DNA from: Petaurus breviceps papuanus
Lineage: Eukaryota > Chordata > Mammalia > Diprotodontia > Petauridae
NCBI GenBank assembly: GCA_028583685.1
Contig: JAMXIF010000042.1
Location: 22,439,377-22,503,376 of the forward strand
Direction: 5' to 3'
Length of the DNA stretch: 64,000 bases
In this document: positions 10,190-21,292 of the stretch, one piece after another
How positions within the stretch are numbered: the first letter of the stretch is position 1
Layout of the letters: the number at the start of each line of letters is the position of its first letter
Position numbers and translations under genes: made by a program
Notes under the pieces: model-generated
What the model saw: the letters and a program-made list of their open reading frames with translations, nothing else
What the model was told of the DNA's origin: nothing
Databases searched by the model: none

Positions 10190-11464
10190 TTACTCAGGGG
10201 TTGTGTCATTCCTCTCAATTTCTATGTTTGCTACAGATTCATGTAGAGCAGAGACTCTGCTTTTGCCTGTTTTCGCTCTATTTTGAATATACCACTTCCA
10301 TTTGATCATACTAACCTCTTGGGCATGTCCAATTCTGTGAGAAGCTGGGGTACTCATTACCCAGGTCATAATCGGGATTCCAGGTCTTAATATCACTTCA
10401 TGGCCCAGAGTCAGTTGTTCATTCTCCACCAAAGTCCAGTATGCAGCTAACAACTGCTTTTTAAAAGGTGTATACTGGACTCCAGATGAAGGGAGTTTCC
10501 TACACCAAAATCCCAAAGGTACATTTCGGCTTTGTTGTTTTTGCCATAAGCTCCAGTCTGCATAATCATCTTGTACAGTCACTTGCAATTCCACTGGATC
10601 ATTTTGCATGGGCCACAAATCTAGGGCCAATTGTATGGCAGCCTTGGCTTCTTCAAAAGCTTTACTCTGCTCAACTCCCCAATCAAATTCATATTTCTTC
10701 CGTGTGACTCTATATAAAGGTTTTAAAATCTGTCCCAAATGTGGAATGTGGTGCCTCCAGTATCCAAACAATCCTATGAACTTTTGGGTCTCCTTCTTAC
10801 TGGTAGGGGTAGGAAAATCCTGAATCTTTTGTCGGGCTTGAGGAAGAATCTCCCATAGCTCCTTGTTCCATTGTATACCCCCAAATTTCACATTTTGAGC
10901 TGGTCCTTGAACATTTGCAGGGTTAATTTCCCATCCTTTACTTTTCATATGCTCATTTAGGAGGGTCAAACTCCTTTCCACTTCTTTTGCATCTTTTCCT
11001 TGTATCATGATATGATCAATGTAGTGGGTAAGCTGCACACCAGGTAGCTTTAATTCATCCAACTGTTCAGCCACAATCCTGTGACAAATAGTGGGGCTAT
11101 GTATGTACCCTTGCGGCAAGCGGGTGAAAGTATAATGTCTACCCTGCCAAGTGAAAGCGAATTGGTACCATTGTTTAGGGTCTGTTGGGATGGTGAAGAA
11201 GGCATTTGCCAAGTCAATAACTGCATACCAAGTTCCATCATATTTCTGGATCCTTTCTATTAAGGTGATGGTATCTGGAAGAGCAGCATACAAAGAAGGA
11301 TTCACCTTATTCAACTGTCTATAATCCACAGTCATTCTCCATGTCCCATCTGATATTCTTATTGGCCAGACAGGATTATTCCATTTTGTGGTTTTAGGGA
11401 CTAACACTCCTGCTTCAAAATATTCCTTTATAGTAGTGGTAATTTCATCTTGCCCACCTGGCAC
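10190..11464 (-). pseudogene. ERV-L reverse transcriptase (fossil, long readable segment)
   Basis: A 424-codon open segment covers most of RT and the connection domain. Seen motifs: GVLVPKTTKWNNPVWPI (N-terminal), WRMTVDYRQLN (motif A vicinity), YAVIDLANAFFTIP, FTRLPQGYIHSPTI, HYIDHIMIQG at the catalytic loop region, and KFGGIQWNKE plus FIGLFGYWRHHIP downstream (thumb/connection). The wording fits ERV-L/HERV-L and MuERV-L pol better than class I or II retroviruses. It remains the best-preserved part of this provirus but is a fossil. Confidence 0.92.
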
Positions 11465-11534
11465 ACGATACTGTTTTAAAGTAATTACTTCAGAAGGTCA
11501 GGTAAAGTGATTGGGTCCATTTTTATTTTTCCCA

Positions 11535-11831
11535 CTAAAACTGTTTAATTCCTATCTTCCTTACAGCAAATTGGTATCTCCCTTCAGGTAAATTCAGAGT
11601 CATGCCTCTCAATACATCTATTCCAATGATGTATTCAGGAATGGGTACAACAACCACAGTATATTCTTTCTTAGGTAACTGCCCAATTTTTATTGTTATT
11701 TTAACTTGTCTGGCTGATATTTCAGCCCCTCCTAGACCTGTGATGGTAATAGGAGTTCTATGTTTAAACTTATCAGGGTTTCCATAGATAAGTGTGGCCT
11801 CAGCCCCAGTATCCAGCAGTGCCCTAGTCAC
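11535..11831 (-). pseudogene. Retroviral aspartyl protease (fossil)
   Basis: The segment holds the active-site ALLDTGAEATLI, a flap-like ITGLGGAEIS and a C-terminal IIGIDVLRG, the usual retropepsin set. The protease would process Gag and Pol. It sits between gag-like and RT segments, as expected. Confidence 0.9.
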
Positions 11832-11930
11832 AGTAGTTGATCCATTCTTCCAATATATTGTTAAACCAATATGGGGTGTTCAATCTCTTCTGTATATTTC
11901 TTTAATCTGGGCTGGGGCTTGGCCTATCTC

Positions 11931-12440
11931 CTATTCTCCCTGAAGGTTGGGCAAACTTGGATACAAAGATTCAGATTCAGGAGTACCTGCAGGGGTGGTT
12001 CCTGCTTCCCTATTCATTCTAATGCTAAGTACCTTTTCTTGGTAAAGCTTATGCAGCTCTTTAGTTGAAATACCATCTATTCTTCTAAAGTCCACCCCTG
12101 CTCTTAATAGAGCAGTAAACAGTTCCATTCTTGTTGTTCTATTTTGTCTCTGAATCCTCTGGCTGTTTACTCTTCTCTCTCAAGGAAATTTGTCTCTTTC
12201 CCATTCCCCTAGGTCACTTAATTGTGAAATCTTATCCAGCACCTCTGAAAGAGGGTGCCCTATTTCTCTATTTAATAGAGTCAGAATTAGGTGCTTATAA
12301 GAAGAAGGAGATGTCTTCACTATGATATTTCCATGAGGAACTCCTAGGGGGGGATCATAATATGCATTTGCATCTCCAATCAGGATAGCAATTTTCATTA
12401 CCTCCTCCTTTACCTTTCTCATACATCTAAGTGAGTACCA
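11931..12440 (-). pseudogene. gag-like remnant of the ERV-L fossil
   Basis: Two short readable segments (12422-12180 and 12128-11931) precede the protease on the minus strand. They contain charged helical sequence and a proline- and serine-rich end, but no zinc knuckle or capsid motif that I can name. Position rather than motif supports gag. The upstream part of the provirus is absent because HAL1 sequence begins at about 12446. Confidence 0.5.
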
Positions 12441-12445
12441 GGGTC

Positions 12446-13025
12446 TTTCTGACCAATTTAACAGGATGGGATGATACTTAAAAGGTGAAATTAAGAGGTG
12501 AGAGAGGAATATAATGAGAGGAGATGGGGAGAGACAGAATGGGGTAAACTATCTCATATAGAAGAGGCAAGGGAAAATGGTTACAGTGGAGGGTAAGAAT
12601 AGGAAGGCAAAAGGGAATGGGTCAACCTTATTCCCATTGAATTTGGCTTGAGGAGGGAATGATATACACATTAAATAGGGTATCTTACCCTCCAGGAGAG
12701 TAGGGGAGGAAGAGGATGAGAGGGGGGATGATGGAAGGGAGGGCAGGCTGGGGGGGGAGGGAAGTTGGGAGCACCCACTTTTGAAAAAGGATGGGATCAA
12801 AGTAGAGAATAGAATAAGTGGGAGGTGGGATAGGAGGGAGGGAAATATAGTCAGTCTTTTACAATATATCTACTTGTTTTACATTAGCCACACATGTACA
12901 ATCTATATTGAACTGCTTATCTTCCCAGTAAGGGTGGGAGACAAGAGATGAAGGGAATGAATCCAGAATTCAAAGTTTTAAAATCAAATACCAATATATA
13001 TATATATACAGAGAGAGAGACAGAC

Positions 13026-13064
<39 letters not shown>

Positions 13065-13075
13065 GAGAGAGAGAC

Positions 13076-13109
<34 letters not shown>

Positions 13110-13420
13110 GGAGAGAGACCGAGAGAGAGAGAGAGACAGAGACAGAGAGAGAGACAGAGATTATTATTAATACTATTTGACATGGAATTGGGAAATAATA
13201 TATACAGGCACTGGGGCATAGAGATCCACTGGAAAAGTTGAAAGGGGTATGGGAGAAAATATGGGAGAGAGCAGATTGGAGGAAGGGATATCCTGTGGGA
13301 CTGCTGTTTTGGGGCGGTGGGTAGGGGAAAACAGGGAAAAAAATTTGTAACTCAAAATCTGGCGGAAATGAATGATATAAATCAGAAGTTAATGAAGCAT
13401 TTGAAAAAAAAAAACTAAAC
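12446..13420 (+). mobile_element. 5'-truncated HAL1 tail with poly(A)
   Basis: It begins with 'CCAATTTAACAGGA' and 'GATGATACTTAAAAGGTG', which match the region after ORF1 in the HAL1 copy at 46465-46670 and, inverted, 24210-23450. It ends with the HAL1 3' end (TTTGTAACTCAAAATCT) and an A-rich tail at about 13404-13438. No ORF2 sequence is present. A GA microsatellite (about 13010-13160) is expanded inside it. Confidence 0.8.
13003..13160 (+). repeat. (GA)n/(GACA)n microsatellite
   Basis: About 155 bp of GA repeats with CAGA interruptions, preceded by a (TA)n stretch. The same position in the HAL1 copy at 23.7 kb holds only a short AAT repeat. Confidence 0.95.
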
Positions 13421-13499
13421 AAAAAAAAGAAAAAAATTAACAAATATCACCAAATGCCTACCATGATGCTTTGAACACATGGAAGACCTAATATTTGTT

Positions 13500-14130
13500 T
13501 AAGTTTAACAGCATTTATCAAATGGCTACTAAGTGTTAGACACTGTCATAGGTGCTATCAACATAAAATAAAACCCAAGTTCAACTAGAGGAATGTTCAA
13601 AGAGCTTATATGCAACTAGAAGAAAATAGAATCTACCTAGATAAATAAAGATAAGTATACATACATACATATATACATACATACATACATACATAATTTC
13701 TGGATGTGGCACATAACCACTTGGGAGAGAAGACTATTTCACTTAACCAGAGCTTTAAAGAGAGTTTGATTCCAAGAAGAGAGGTAAGGAGAGAGAGTGC
13801 ATTCCAAGTTTGGGGAACAACTTAGACACAGAGTCAGGGAATGGAATATTGTATACAGGGAACAGCAAGAAGACTAGTATGGGTGGCACATAGAATGAAG
13901 GGAAATATTATATATAGTATATAGTAGAGCTGCTATAGCAGCTGGGGAAGATAGGTGAGAGCCAAAATGTGAAGGATTTTAAATAGCAAAGAGAGGAGTT
14001 GGTTATTTATTCCAAAGGAAGTAGGGAGCCATTGTGGAATCCAGACCTGGTGAGATTCATATTTTAAGAATGTCACTTAGTTAACTATGTGGAAGATGGA
14101 TTAGAGAGAGGACAGCCTGGAGCAAGGCAC
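13500..14130 (+). repeat. R1-type interspersed repeat, copy 1
   Basis: It opens with the 'AGCATTTATCAAATGGCTACTAAGTGTTAGACACTG' theme (old repeat start), followed by 'GAGCTTATATGCAACTAG', and runs through 'GTGAAGGATTTTAAATAGCAAAGAGAGGA' to 'GATGGATTAGAGAGAGGACAGCCTGG'. The same order of themes recurs at 18240, 20575 and 56930. It is an ancient repeat found across mammals, but I cannot assign its class by eye. An (ATAC)n array lies at 13653-13695. Confidence 0.6.
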
Positions 14131-14309
14131 TGTTTTACTGTTATATCTAGTATTACTACAAGGAGATTGTCTTCTCATCTTTCTACCACTTGTCTAGAAA
14201 TTGAAAATTTGAATGAATGAAATGAAATTGGTTGTTTGATAAATTAATTCTAGCATGATACTTTGCACATAATGAGAATTTAACTTTTTTTTTAATTTAA
14301 CAACTTCAA

Positions 14310-14415
14310 TTCAATAAGCACTTAATAAGTATCTACTAAGTTCCACACACTGCCCTTGGTTCTGGGCATAAAAAATAAATAAACTTTGAATACATTCAAG
14401 GAGTTTACATTCAGC
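14310..14415 (+). repeat. R1-type repeat, 5' fragment
   Basis: 'CAATAAGCACTTAATAAGTATCTACTAAG' then 'GGAGTTTACATTC' match the start of the R1 copies. Confidence 0.5.
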
Positions 14416-14749
14416 TCAAACTTCTTTCTAATTATATGGAAACACAGATGCATTTGGTTCATATAGTAGATATGCCTTTGGAAATGTTTATTCAAATCAC
14501 ACTTCTCTAAAGTCATATTTTAAATGCATCTTGGTGAAGAGCCATGGGAAGCAACCGTGCATTAAATTGCTCTGTTAACTGTCCCCAAATTTACCTGTTT
14601 GTTGTTATTGCTTTTGTGGTTCCCAATGGACTTGGAATCTCAGTGACATAAAGGAACCCCTAGGAAAAAAATTATTGGGGATCAAAGTCCTTCTACCAAT
14701 GCCTATTGGCACCTGTTCTGTAATTGACAGTCTTAGATTGTAAAGTACC

Positions 14750-14845
14750 TAGAGGCACAGAAAGGTTAAATGATTTGTCCACAGTCACACAGCCAATATG
14801 AGACAGATTTCCCTGAGTCTGAGGCCAAATTTGTCTCTATTTCGA
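14750..14845 (-). repeat. MIR SINE fragment
   Basis: The core 'AGGTTAAATGATTTGTCC' with 'CAGTCACACAGCC' is the inverted MIR core. Confidence 0.65.
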
Positions 14846-14904
14846 CTTGATGTTTTTTGCTGGTTCCATAGTATCGTGTGATTGAAATAAATTTGAAGTG
14901 GGGG

Positions 14905-15000
14905 AGCCATGTCATTAACAAGCTGTGTGACCTTAGGCAAGGTAATTAACTTCTCTGGATTCTGGTTTACTCATTTGCAAAATGAACAGATTTTGTGTGA
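14905..15000 (+). repeat. MIR SINE fragment
   Basis: 'CTGTGTGACCTTAGGCAAGG', then a 'CTGGATTCTGGTTTACTCATTTGCAAAATG' stretch, as in MIR. Confidence 0.65.
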
Positions 15001-15860
15001 TGAAATTTAATGTCCCATTCATCTACATAATTTCATATTTCCATAAGTCTGAATTTTTAAATCTTTGTCTTCCTTAAAGCAAGAAATATGGGTATTCCCA
15101 AATGTAAAAAACATATGTATCATTATGTCATTGTATAGTTTCTATGACATTGAATCTTAAAATACCAGTCTTATGATATGTTCGTATTCATTGTAGAGAT
15201 TAAATAAATATTTTCTGATGATTATGGCACTGATAGATCAACAAGAATTTTTTGAACTAATTTTTATTTAAAAAAATCTAAATTTTGGTTAATATTTATC
15301 ATTTGCCTTCTTTGATTTTTAGTTGATCTTTTAAATAAGCTTCCTTTTAAACATTGTTCTGAGATTTGAGATCTTCCAAAGCTCTTTTGTTCATTCTATA
15401 CTCAGAAAAAAATGTAGTTAGGCCATTCCCAACAAAAGGACATCTGCTTCTCTCATTCTGAAAGTGCTACAATCTTCTGGTGACCTTCAGGGCCAGTAAG
15501 CTTCTGATAGATTATGGGAGAGATGCAAAAAGACTCTAATTAGGCACCTAGAGGAGGACTGTTGTTCTTTATTAGCAAATATATTAGTATTATAGGGAAA
15601 TGCAGAGGCATTGATATAGGTACATTTCATTGGAATAACACAAGTAAATGTTTCATTTTGAAACTCATTCCACATTGGGAGTTCCTAGTAAGAAGATCTG
15701 CTTGACTTCTATACTTCCTAAAAGAAGTCATTGTTATAAAGGCCAGTAAGCAAAGATCTGCCAAGGCTGGATGCGTATTTGGACTTCAACCTTGAGTGAG
15801 GAACATCTAAGGTCAAGGAATATTCTACATAGAGGTATCTGCTCTATGGCCCTTGGAGGC
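15001..15860. other. No recognised feature
   Basis: AT-rich sequence without a repeat or gene that I can name. Confidence 0.5.
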
Positions 15861-15866
15861 CAAATA

Positions 15867-15872
15867 CACACA

Positions 15873-15920
<48 letters not shown>
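15867..15920 (+). repeat. (CA)n microsatellite
   Basis: About 25 CA units, with one or two CG interruptions at the start. Confidence 0.97.
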
Positions 15921-15921
<1 letters not shown>

Positions 15922-16029
15922 CCAGAGGGCCTTTCCAACAGTCTCTTACAGGAAGACTACCTATGAATAAAAGAACATCAGTTTTTTTTTCCCTTTATTT
16001 CTTACTCCAACTAATACTGGATCACAGTT

Positions 16030-16165
16030 TATTATAGAAGGCAACTTAGAGGCCATTTGGTCCAGTTTACAGATAAGGAAATTGAGACTTAGGAAGGTTA
16101 GTGACCTCTCTAAGTACATACAAGTAGTAAGAGGCAGAGATTGGATTTAAACCTTCATTCTTTAA
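16030..16165 (-). repeat. MIR-like SINE fragment
   Basis: 'GTCCAGTTTACAGATAAGGAAATTGAGAC' followed by 'GTAGTAAGAGGCAGAG' is the inverted MIR 3' part. Confidence 0.65.
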
Positions 16166-16689
16166 CTCCAAATCTACTGACCCTTTCACTGTAATAAGTT
16201 GTAAATGGAATTGATTACAAAACTGTTGTGTCCAGGCTAAAATCAAGAATTCCAGAGCAAGGAATAGATACCATGTGATCTTCAAGATAAATTATCATCA
16301 TAACAAAACAAAATTACAATGAGTTCCTGTGTGTAAGAATAAGTACTACTTTGAAAGAAATTTCATGAAGTGAATTAGGAGACCAGTGCATTATGCGCTG
16401 TCATATTAGATAAACTGTTCATCAGGTATAGTTGCAATATGGGTTTTGAAGCAGCCAGAACAAAGGGAGGCTCTTTTAGTTAATGTTGAGCCAGTTTGTG
16501 TCAGGTAATGATGAGCTTAGCCTTAATGGTGTTATCCTAGATTTGATACTTAGTCAAATTACCCCTATATAACATCTAACTTGCTGTTGAATGGGAAGGA
16601 TTAAAAGTTAATGTGGTATTAATGTTATTTCACTAGGCCAGCTTGGGGGAAGGCAGGTAAATAGTGTCTGCCTTTTGTAATCACAGAAT

Positions 16690-16822
16690 GCATGGTTTGT
16701 GTTTATACTCACATGCACGTATCTATATGTATATATGTTTATATTTGTGTATACATGTATGTGTACATATATATATTACATAATATGTTTGTATATATTT
16801 ATATATTATATTATAATAGTGG

Positions 16823-16858
<36 letters not shown>

Positions 16859-16875
16859 GTGTGTGTATATATAGT
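16690..16875. repeat. TA/TG-rich low-complexity tract
   Basis: Mixed (TATG)n, then (TA)n at about 16828-16858. Apparent reading frames here are artefacts of the repeat. Confidence 0.9.
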
Positions 16876-17515
16876 TTTTCAACTAAACAGCTTCAGTATT
16901 TGTGTGCCCTTCTCTCTTTGTCCTTTTTGGGTTCCCCCAAATATAGTCGTTTAGCATGTCTGTCTATATTGGAATGGGACAATAGTAAATGGCTTCTTTG
17001 TAAAAGGAAAAAGAAATCTACTTTTATAACTCATGTGAAAATTGTCATCCTTTGTTCCAAAAATCAAATCTTAACTATGTATATCTGTTCAGTATGGGCA
17101 CCTAAAGTTACTTTCTAAACTGAAAGCTTTTCCCTTTTTTTTCCTCTGTAAAACATAGTCTCAGTAACCCCAAAATGACTAAAACCATAAAGTGAAATCA
17201 AAACTGGGTAGAGAAGTGACTTGAGGTAGCAAAACAGCAAAGAAAATAAAAGAACAAATAATGATTGCTTTACAGAAACTGTGGTCATTGGAAGATGCCT
17301 AAATAAATCAGGGATCTGAGACTCCAAGGGAGTTTATTATCCTATAAAAATGAGCATAACCTCCAATTACATATTGAAGGTATTTAAGAAGGGTGGCTGC
17401 CTGGCTATCTTATAAAAAAAAAGATAGAAATCCCGCTAAGAGCTCAAGAGAAAAAAAGTCATTTCTCATTATTTGGAAACCTTTTAACAGGTTGCATTAT
17501 CAGTCCTCCAAAAAG
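16876..17515. other. No recognised feature
   Basis: Unassigned AT-rich sequence; short open frames lack any recognisable protein. Confidence 0.45.
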
Positions 17516-17519
17516 TAAA

Positions 17520-17705
17520 CCTGGGGCAATGCATTAGGATTTAGCTCATCTGGGTTCAAATCTAGCTCAGCTACTTTCTAGATGTGACTGTGCCAAAGTT
17601 AGTTACACTTGGGGGGGGGGGGGCTTTTTATCCTCATCTATAAAATGAGAGCCTTGAACCAGATCATCTTTAAAGTTCTTTCCAGTTCTTACTCCTTTAA
17701 AACAA
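17520..17705 (+). repeat. MIR SINE
   Basis: 'GGGTTCAAATCTAGCTC' (B box), 'CTAGATGTGACTGTG' and 'CCTCATCTATAAAATGAGA' in MIR order; a 12-base G run interrupts it. Confidence 0.7.
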
Positions 17706-18239
17706 TCGGTATATATCACTGTGCTAAATCTTGAATAGATTGAAACAGACAAATCCAATTCCTGGAGTAAAGGACTGTATACTGTAAGATAAAAGATACA
17801 GAGGACATAACAAAACAATTCCTGCATATAGAATTATCTGATTTTGGAATGGTAAAGTATCTTACCTAGTCAGTCACATCTTTTTTTAGAGATGAAAAAT
17901 TGAGGACCAGGGAGGGTAAAGTTTACCTGGAAAAATACATAGTTCAGAATTTCAATGGATTTGTAATTTCACTGTAATTATCACACCTTCTAATGGCACA
18001 GTTCAGAATTCATTCATACCTTCTCAATGGTGCATAAAAATTCTTGTCCACTTCCTTCTGCACATCATCTAAAAACAGTCTATTCAACACAATGGAGGGC
18101 TTTGCTATGGATTTTTAAAAATATGTGGTACCTAATACTTTTGATTTTCCTAGGTAATATCTGGGTAGGAGGTTAGTGAAATATTAATTCTTACTTACTT
18201 TTAAAGGTTCATTTGGATGAAATTATGTTTGTTCTATTA

Positions 18240-18840
18240 TACAATTAATCAAGAAATATTTATTAACCCATTTTGTGCCAGGCATAGTCATAAATTCTGG
18301 GGACACAAGTACTAGGAAGATAACAATGCCTACTCAAGAGAAGCTTACAATGTAATGATGAAGATAAATAATGCATAAATCATTAATAGTCACTAAATAC
18401 AAATTTGTATGAAGTAAATAAATGCAAGGTAGTTTGAGAAGAAGGGCTCTAACATTTGCAGAGATAAGGAAAGACTTTACACAGAAGGTGGTTCATGAGT
18501 TGCATCTTAAATGAAGATAGCCCTTCCTTGAGGCAGAGTTAAGTGAGGAGCACTTTCCTGGTATGACAGACAACCAGGGAAGAGGCATAGAGATTGATGA
18601 TGGAGAGTTATATGCGAGAAATAGAGAAGGTTAGTTGGACGTCACAGAGTAAAGGAGGGGGACTAATGTCCAGTGTGGCTGGAAAGATGAATTGGAACTG
18701 GGGTGTGTAATGTTTTAAAATCATATAAAAGGAATATATATATAGATATCTATATCTATATATATATATATGTACACACACATATAAATTATAGTTGTAA
18801 TAGAAAGCCATTGACATTGGTTGTCAGGAAGCAATGTTGT
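18240..18840 (+). repeat. R1-type interspersed repeat, copy 2 (first part)
   Basis: 'TATTTATTAACCCATTTTGTGCCAGGCATAG' start, 'GAAGCTTACAATGTAATG', 'CAGAGTTAAGTGAGGAG' and 'GAAGCAATGTTGTCTGATCTCTACT' follow the R1 order. It is split at 18841 by a SINE and resumes at 19038. Confidence 0.65.
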
Positions 18841-18852
18841 CTGATCTCTACT

Positions 18853-18918
18853 CTTTGTTTTAGAGGGGAGAAGGTAGAGCATTTGGAGTTAAGTGACTTG
18901 CCCAAGGTCACATGGGTA

Positions 18919-18953
<35 letters not shown>

Positions 18954-19037
18954 ATTAAGGGTTTGAAACTGGATTTGAATTCAGGTCCTCCTGACTCCTG
19001 GGCTGGTGCTCTATTCACTGTGCCACCTAGTCACCCC
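18853..19037 (-). mobile_element. WSINE/MAR1-like tRNA SINE, inverted, inside R1
   Basis: Inverted order: 'AAGTGACTTGCCCAAGGTCAC', then a (GT)n expansion, then 'GAATTCAGGTCCTCCTGACTC' and 'CACTGTGCCACCTAG', the tRNA-like head. A perfect 12-bp target duplication (CTGATCTCTACT) flanks it at 18841-18852 and 19038-19049. Confidence 0.88.
18919..18952 (+). repeat. (GT)n microsatellite within the SINE
   Basis: About 15 GT units replace the middle of the SINE. Confidence 0.95.
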
Positions 19038-19215
19038 CTGATCTCTACTTAAAGAAAATTGTTTTGACAGAAGTTTGTAGGAAGGAATGAAATGGGGGAG
19101 AGACTTTAGGCAAAAGAGATCAATTAAGATCCTATTGCAATTATCGAGATGACAAGTAATGAGGGCCTGAACTAAGATGGTAGTGGTATGAGTAAAGGAA
19201 GGAGGACAAATATGA
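19038..19215 (+). repeat. R1-type repeat, copy 2 (second part)
   Basis: Resumes with 'GATCTCTACTTAAAG', then 'AGATCAATTAAGATCCTATTGCAATTATCGAGATGACAAG' and 'GAGGGCCTGAACTAAGATGGTAG'. The same order is seen at 22500-22650. Confidence 0.65.
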
Positions 19216-19219
19216 GAGG

Positions 19220-19870
19220 CATTGGGAAATTTCAAAAATAAAATTAATTAATTCAATAATTAAAATTAATCTGACTGAATATATGGAGTAGGTAGGGGTG
19301 AATAAAAAATATTAGATAATGAATGCTGAAATTGTGAACCTGATATACAGGAATAATGCTGTTGCCTTGAGGAAAGTTTGGAAGAGGGAGGGTTAGTGAG
19401 AAAGATAGTAAGGGTCATCTTAAAGTTTAAAATTACTCTGGGACATGAAGTTTGATAAGCAAACATATATGTGTGTATACATATGTATTTACACATATAT
19501 GCTCCACAAATATGCATATGTGTATATAATACCTGTATGTATGTGACCATATGAGTATATAAGTATATTGACATTTATAACTCTATGCCTTTTTATCTGA
19601 TAATTAAGGGAACAAAGGATGAGCTCTTATTTGGCTCTGTTAAATAGGAATTAGGTGAATATCTAGGCTAAGTCTAAGTTAATAACATCAGGAAAGATTT
19701 TTACTCTGATTTTTGATACTTTTTCATTCAGAGTTTGGAACCAAAGGGTAGTGCATGAATAACACTTCCTGGTGTTAGATAAGAGTAAGAATAAGACAAA
19801 ACAAAAAACACACTACTCCACCAAAAGTTGTGGTCAGATTGGTTATTTTCTTCTCCTCTTGTTTAAAGAA
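19220..19870. other. No recognised feature; partly (TATG)n-rich
   Basis: Contains a TA/TG-rich tract at about 19470-19560. The remainder may be a decayed continuation of R1 (19270-19420 resembles its later part). Confidence 0.4.
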
Positions 19871-19874
19871 TCAA

Positions 19875-20025
19875 TATTAACTTATTATTAGCTGTATGAC
19901 TTTGAGCATGCCACTTCCCTTTTAATGGTCTTAGTTTTCTCATGTATGATGAAATATAACTAAATTAAAGAATCTCTACTATTCACTTAAGCCCTAAACC
20001 CTCTGATTCTGTGATTCTACAGATT
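19875..20025 (+). repeat. MIR SINE
   Basis: 'GCTGTATGACTTTGAGCATGCC', 'CTTAGTTTTCTCATGTATG' and the end 'CTCTGATTCTGTGATTCTA' fit the MIR 3' half. Confidence 0.65.
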
Positions 20026-20029
20026 ATTT

Positions 20030-20570
20030 TTTAAGTCAGTAACTTCACGAACATAGCTTAGTATCCACTTAGAATTCACACCACATTATGGAAAAGATAA
20101 ATTGTATACACTCTGCTTTTATGGAACTTTATAGGATATGATGTGTTTTCAAAAGGAAGAAAATAATAAAAAATATCCCATTCTAAATTGCTACTCATCC
20201 AGGCTGACAATTAGGCTTGCGTTACATGCTTTAAACTTAGGAACAATACTATAAATAAATTAAAATCAAGAAAAGAAATCCATTTCTTAATTTAGCTTCA
20301 TTTAATAGATGTTAAATCATAATGAACCCCAGACTCTCTTGGAACTATCCATATCTGCACAATGTCAATAGCTTTCCCATTCATCATCTCTAATTCCTTA
20401 TCAGAGATATGATACATTTCCCTCTCATAAATCTTTATTTTAATCAATGTGCAATTAAAGAAAGGTTAATTATCTTTCTAGAAGGAGGGAGGGAACTCTC
20501 ATTCTTCAACTGGTTGCTGCTATAACTTTATTTTTTGGCCTGGCCAAACTGATATTGCACAAATGTGTAG
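20030..20570. other. No recognised feature
   Basis: Unassigned AT-rich sequence. Confidence 0.45.
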
Positions 20571-20574
20571 ATAT

Positions 20575-21178
20575 CACGTGATTAATCACTTATTAAGTGC
20601 TTTCAATGTGCTAGGCATTTGGAGTAAATACATAAAAGTGAAACATCTCTAATCCTTAAGGAGGCAACATTCTTATGTAGGAAACAATATATGTGTATCC
20701 ATATACACACTGACACACAGACATTTACACATACACACATATATACACACATGCATATACACACATACATATACATATATATTAGACACAGATGTTAGTG
20801 AGGGAAAATAGATGTATAGATAGATATAACATAACTTGTAGCACAATTGTATAGGAAGGAAGGGGCTAGAAAAGCCTTATATAGAAGGTACCACTTGAGC
20901 CAAGCTGTGGAGGAAATAAGTGGTTACAAGAAGCAGATTAAGGAAGTAGCATTTTTCAGGTATGAGGGATGGCCAGTAAAATGAAACAGAGATGGGAGAG
21001 TGAGTGTTGTATATGAAGAATACCAAAAAGTGTAACACAGGTGGACTTCATTTCCTAGAGGAAAATAATATACAAGTCCAGAAAAGCAGTTTGGTGATAG
21101 CTTGTGAAGAGCATAATATGCCAAACAGAGGAGTGTATAGTTGATCCTAGAATGCATAGGCTGTTACTGGATTCCTGT

Positions 21179-21180
<2 letters not shown>
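20575..21180 (+). repeat. R1-type repeat, copy 3 (first part)
   Basis: 'ATCACTTATTAAGTGCTTTCAATGTGCTAGGCATTTGG' start, 'CCTTAAGGAGGCAACATTC', then 'AGGTATGAGGGATGGCCAG' and 'GTGATAGCTTGTGAAGAG'. A CA/TA-rich array is at 20690-20785. The matching later part resumes at about 22500, beyond a solo LTR. Confidence 0.65.

Positions 21181-21212
<32 letters not shown>
21181..21212 (+). repeat. (TG)n microsatellite
   Basis: About 16 TG units. Confidence 0.95.
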
Positions 21213-21216
<4 letters not shown>

Positions 21217-21292
21217 GGCAAGCACAGAAGTGGTCCACACCTTGTTTCAACTATTGAATTAACATCTTATTTCAGTCTGGTAAGAAACAGAA

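Larger units (their letters stand above)
2033..12440 (-). mobile_element. Fossil ERV-L-type (class III-like) provirus body, split by an L1 insertion
   Basis: In minus-strand order the parts are: gag-like (12422-11931), aspartyl protease (11831-11535), reverse transcriptase (11464-10190), RNase H (10084-9600), then the inserted L1, then integrase (about 3260-2605) and dUTPase (2572-2033). A dUTPase placed after integrase is the known hallmark of the ERV-L group; beta- and nonprimate lentiviruses carry it elsewhere. No envelope gene is seen and no flanking LTR pair was identified. The element is broken: besides the L1 insertion, several interruptions separate its readable segments. It must be older than the L1 that sits inside it. 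Confidence 0.88.

Noticed and set aside
12917-13443. Arg/Glu or Ser/Leu-rich frames on both strands
   Set aside because: They come from the GA microsatellite in the HAL1 tail.
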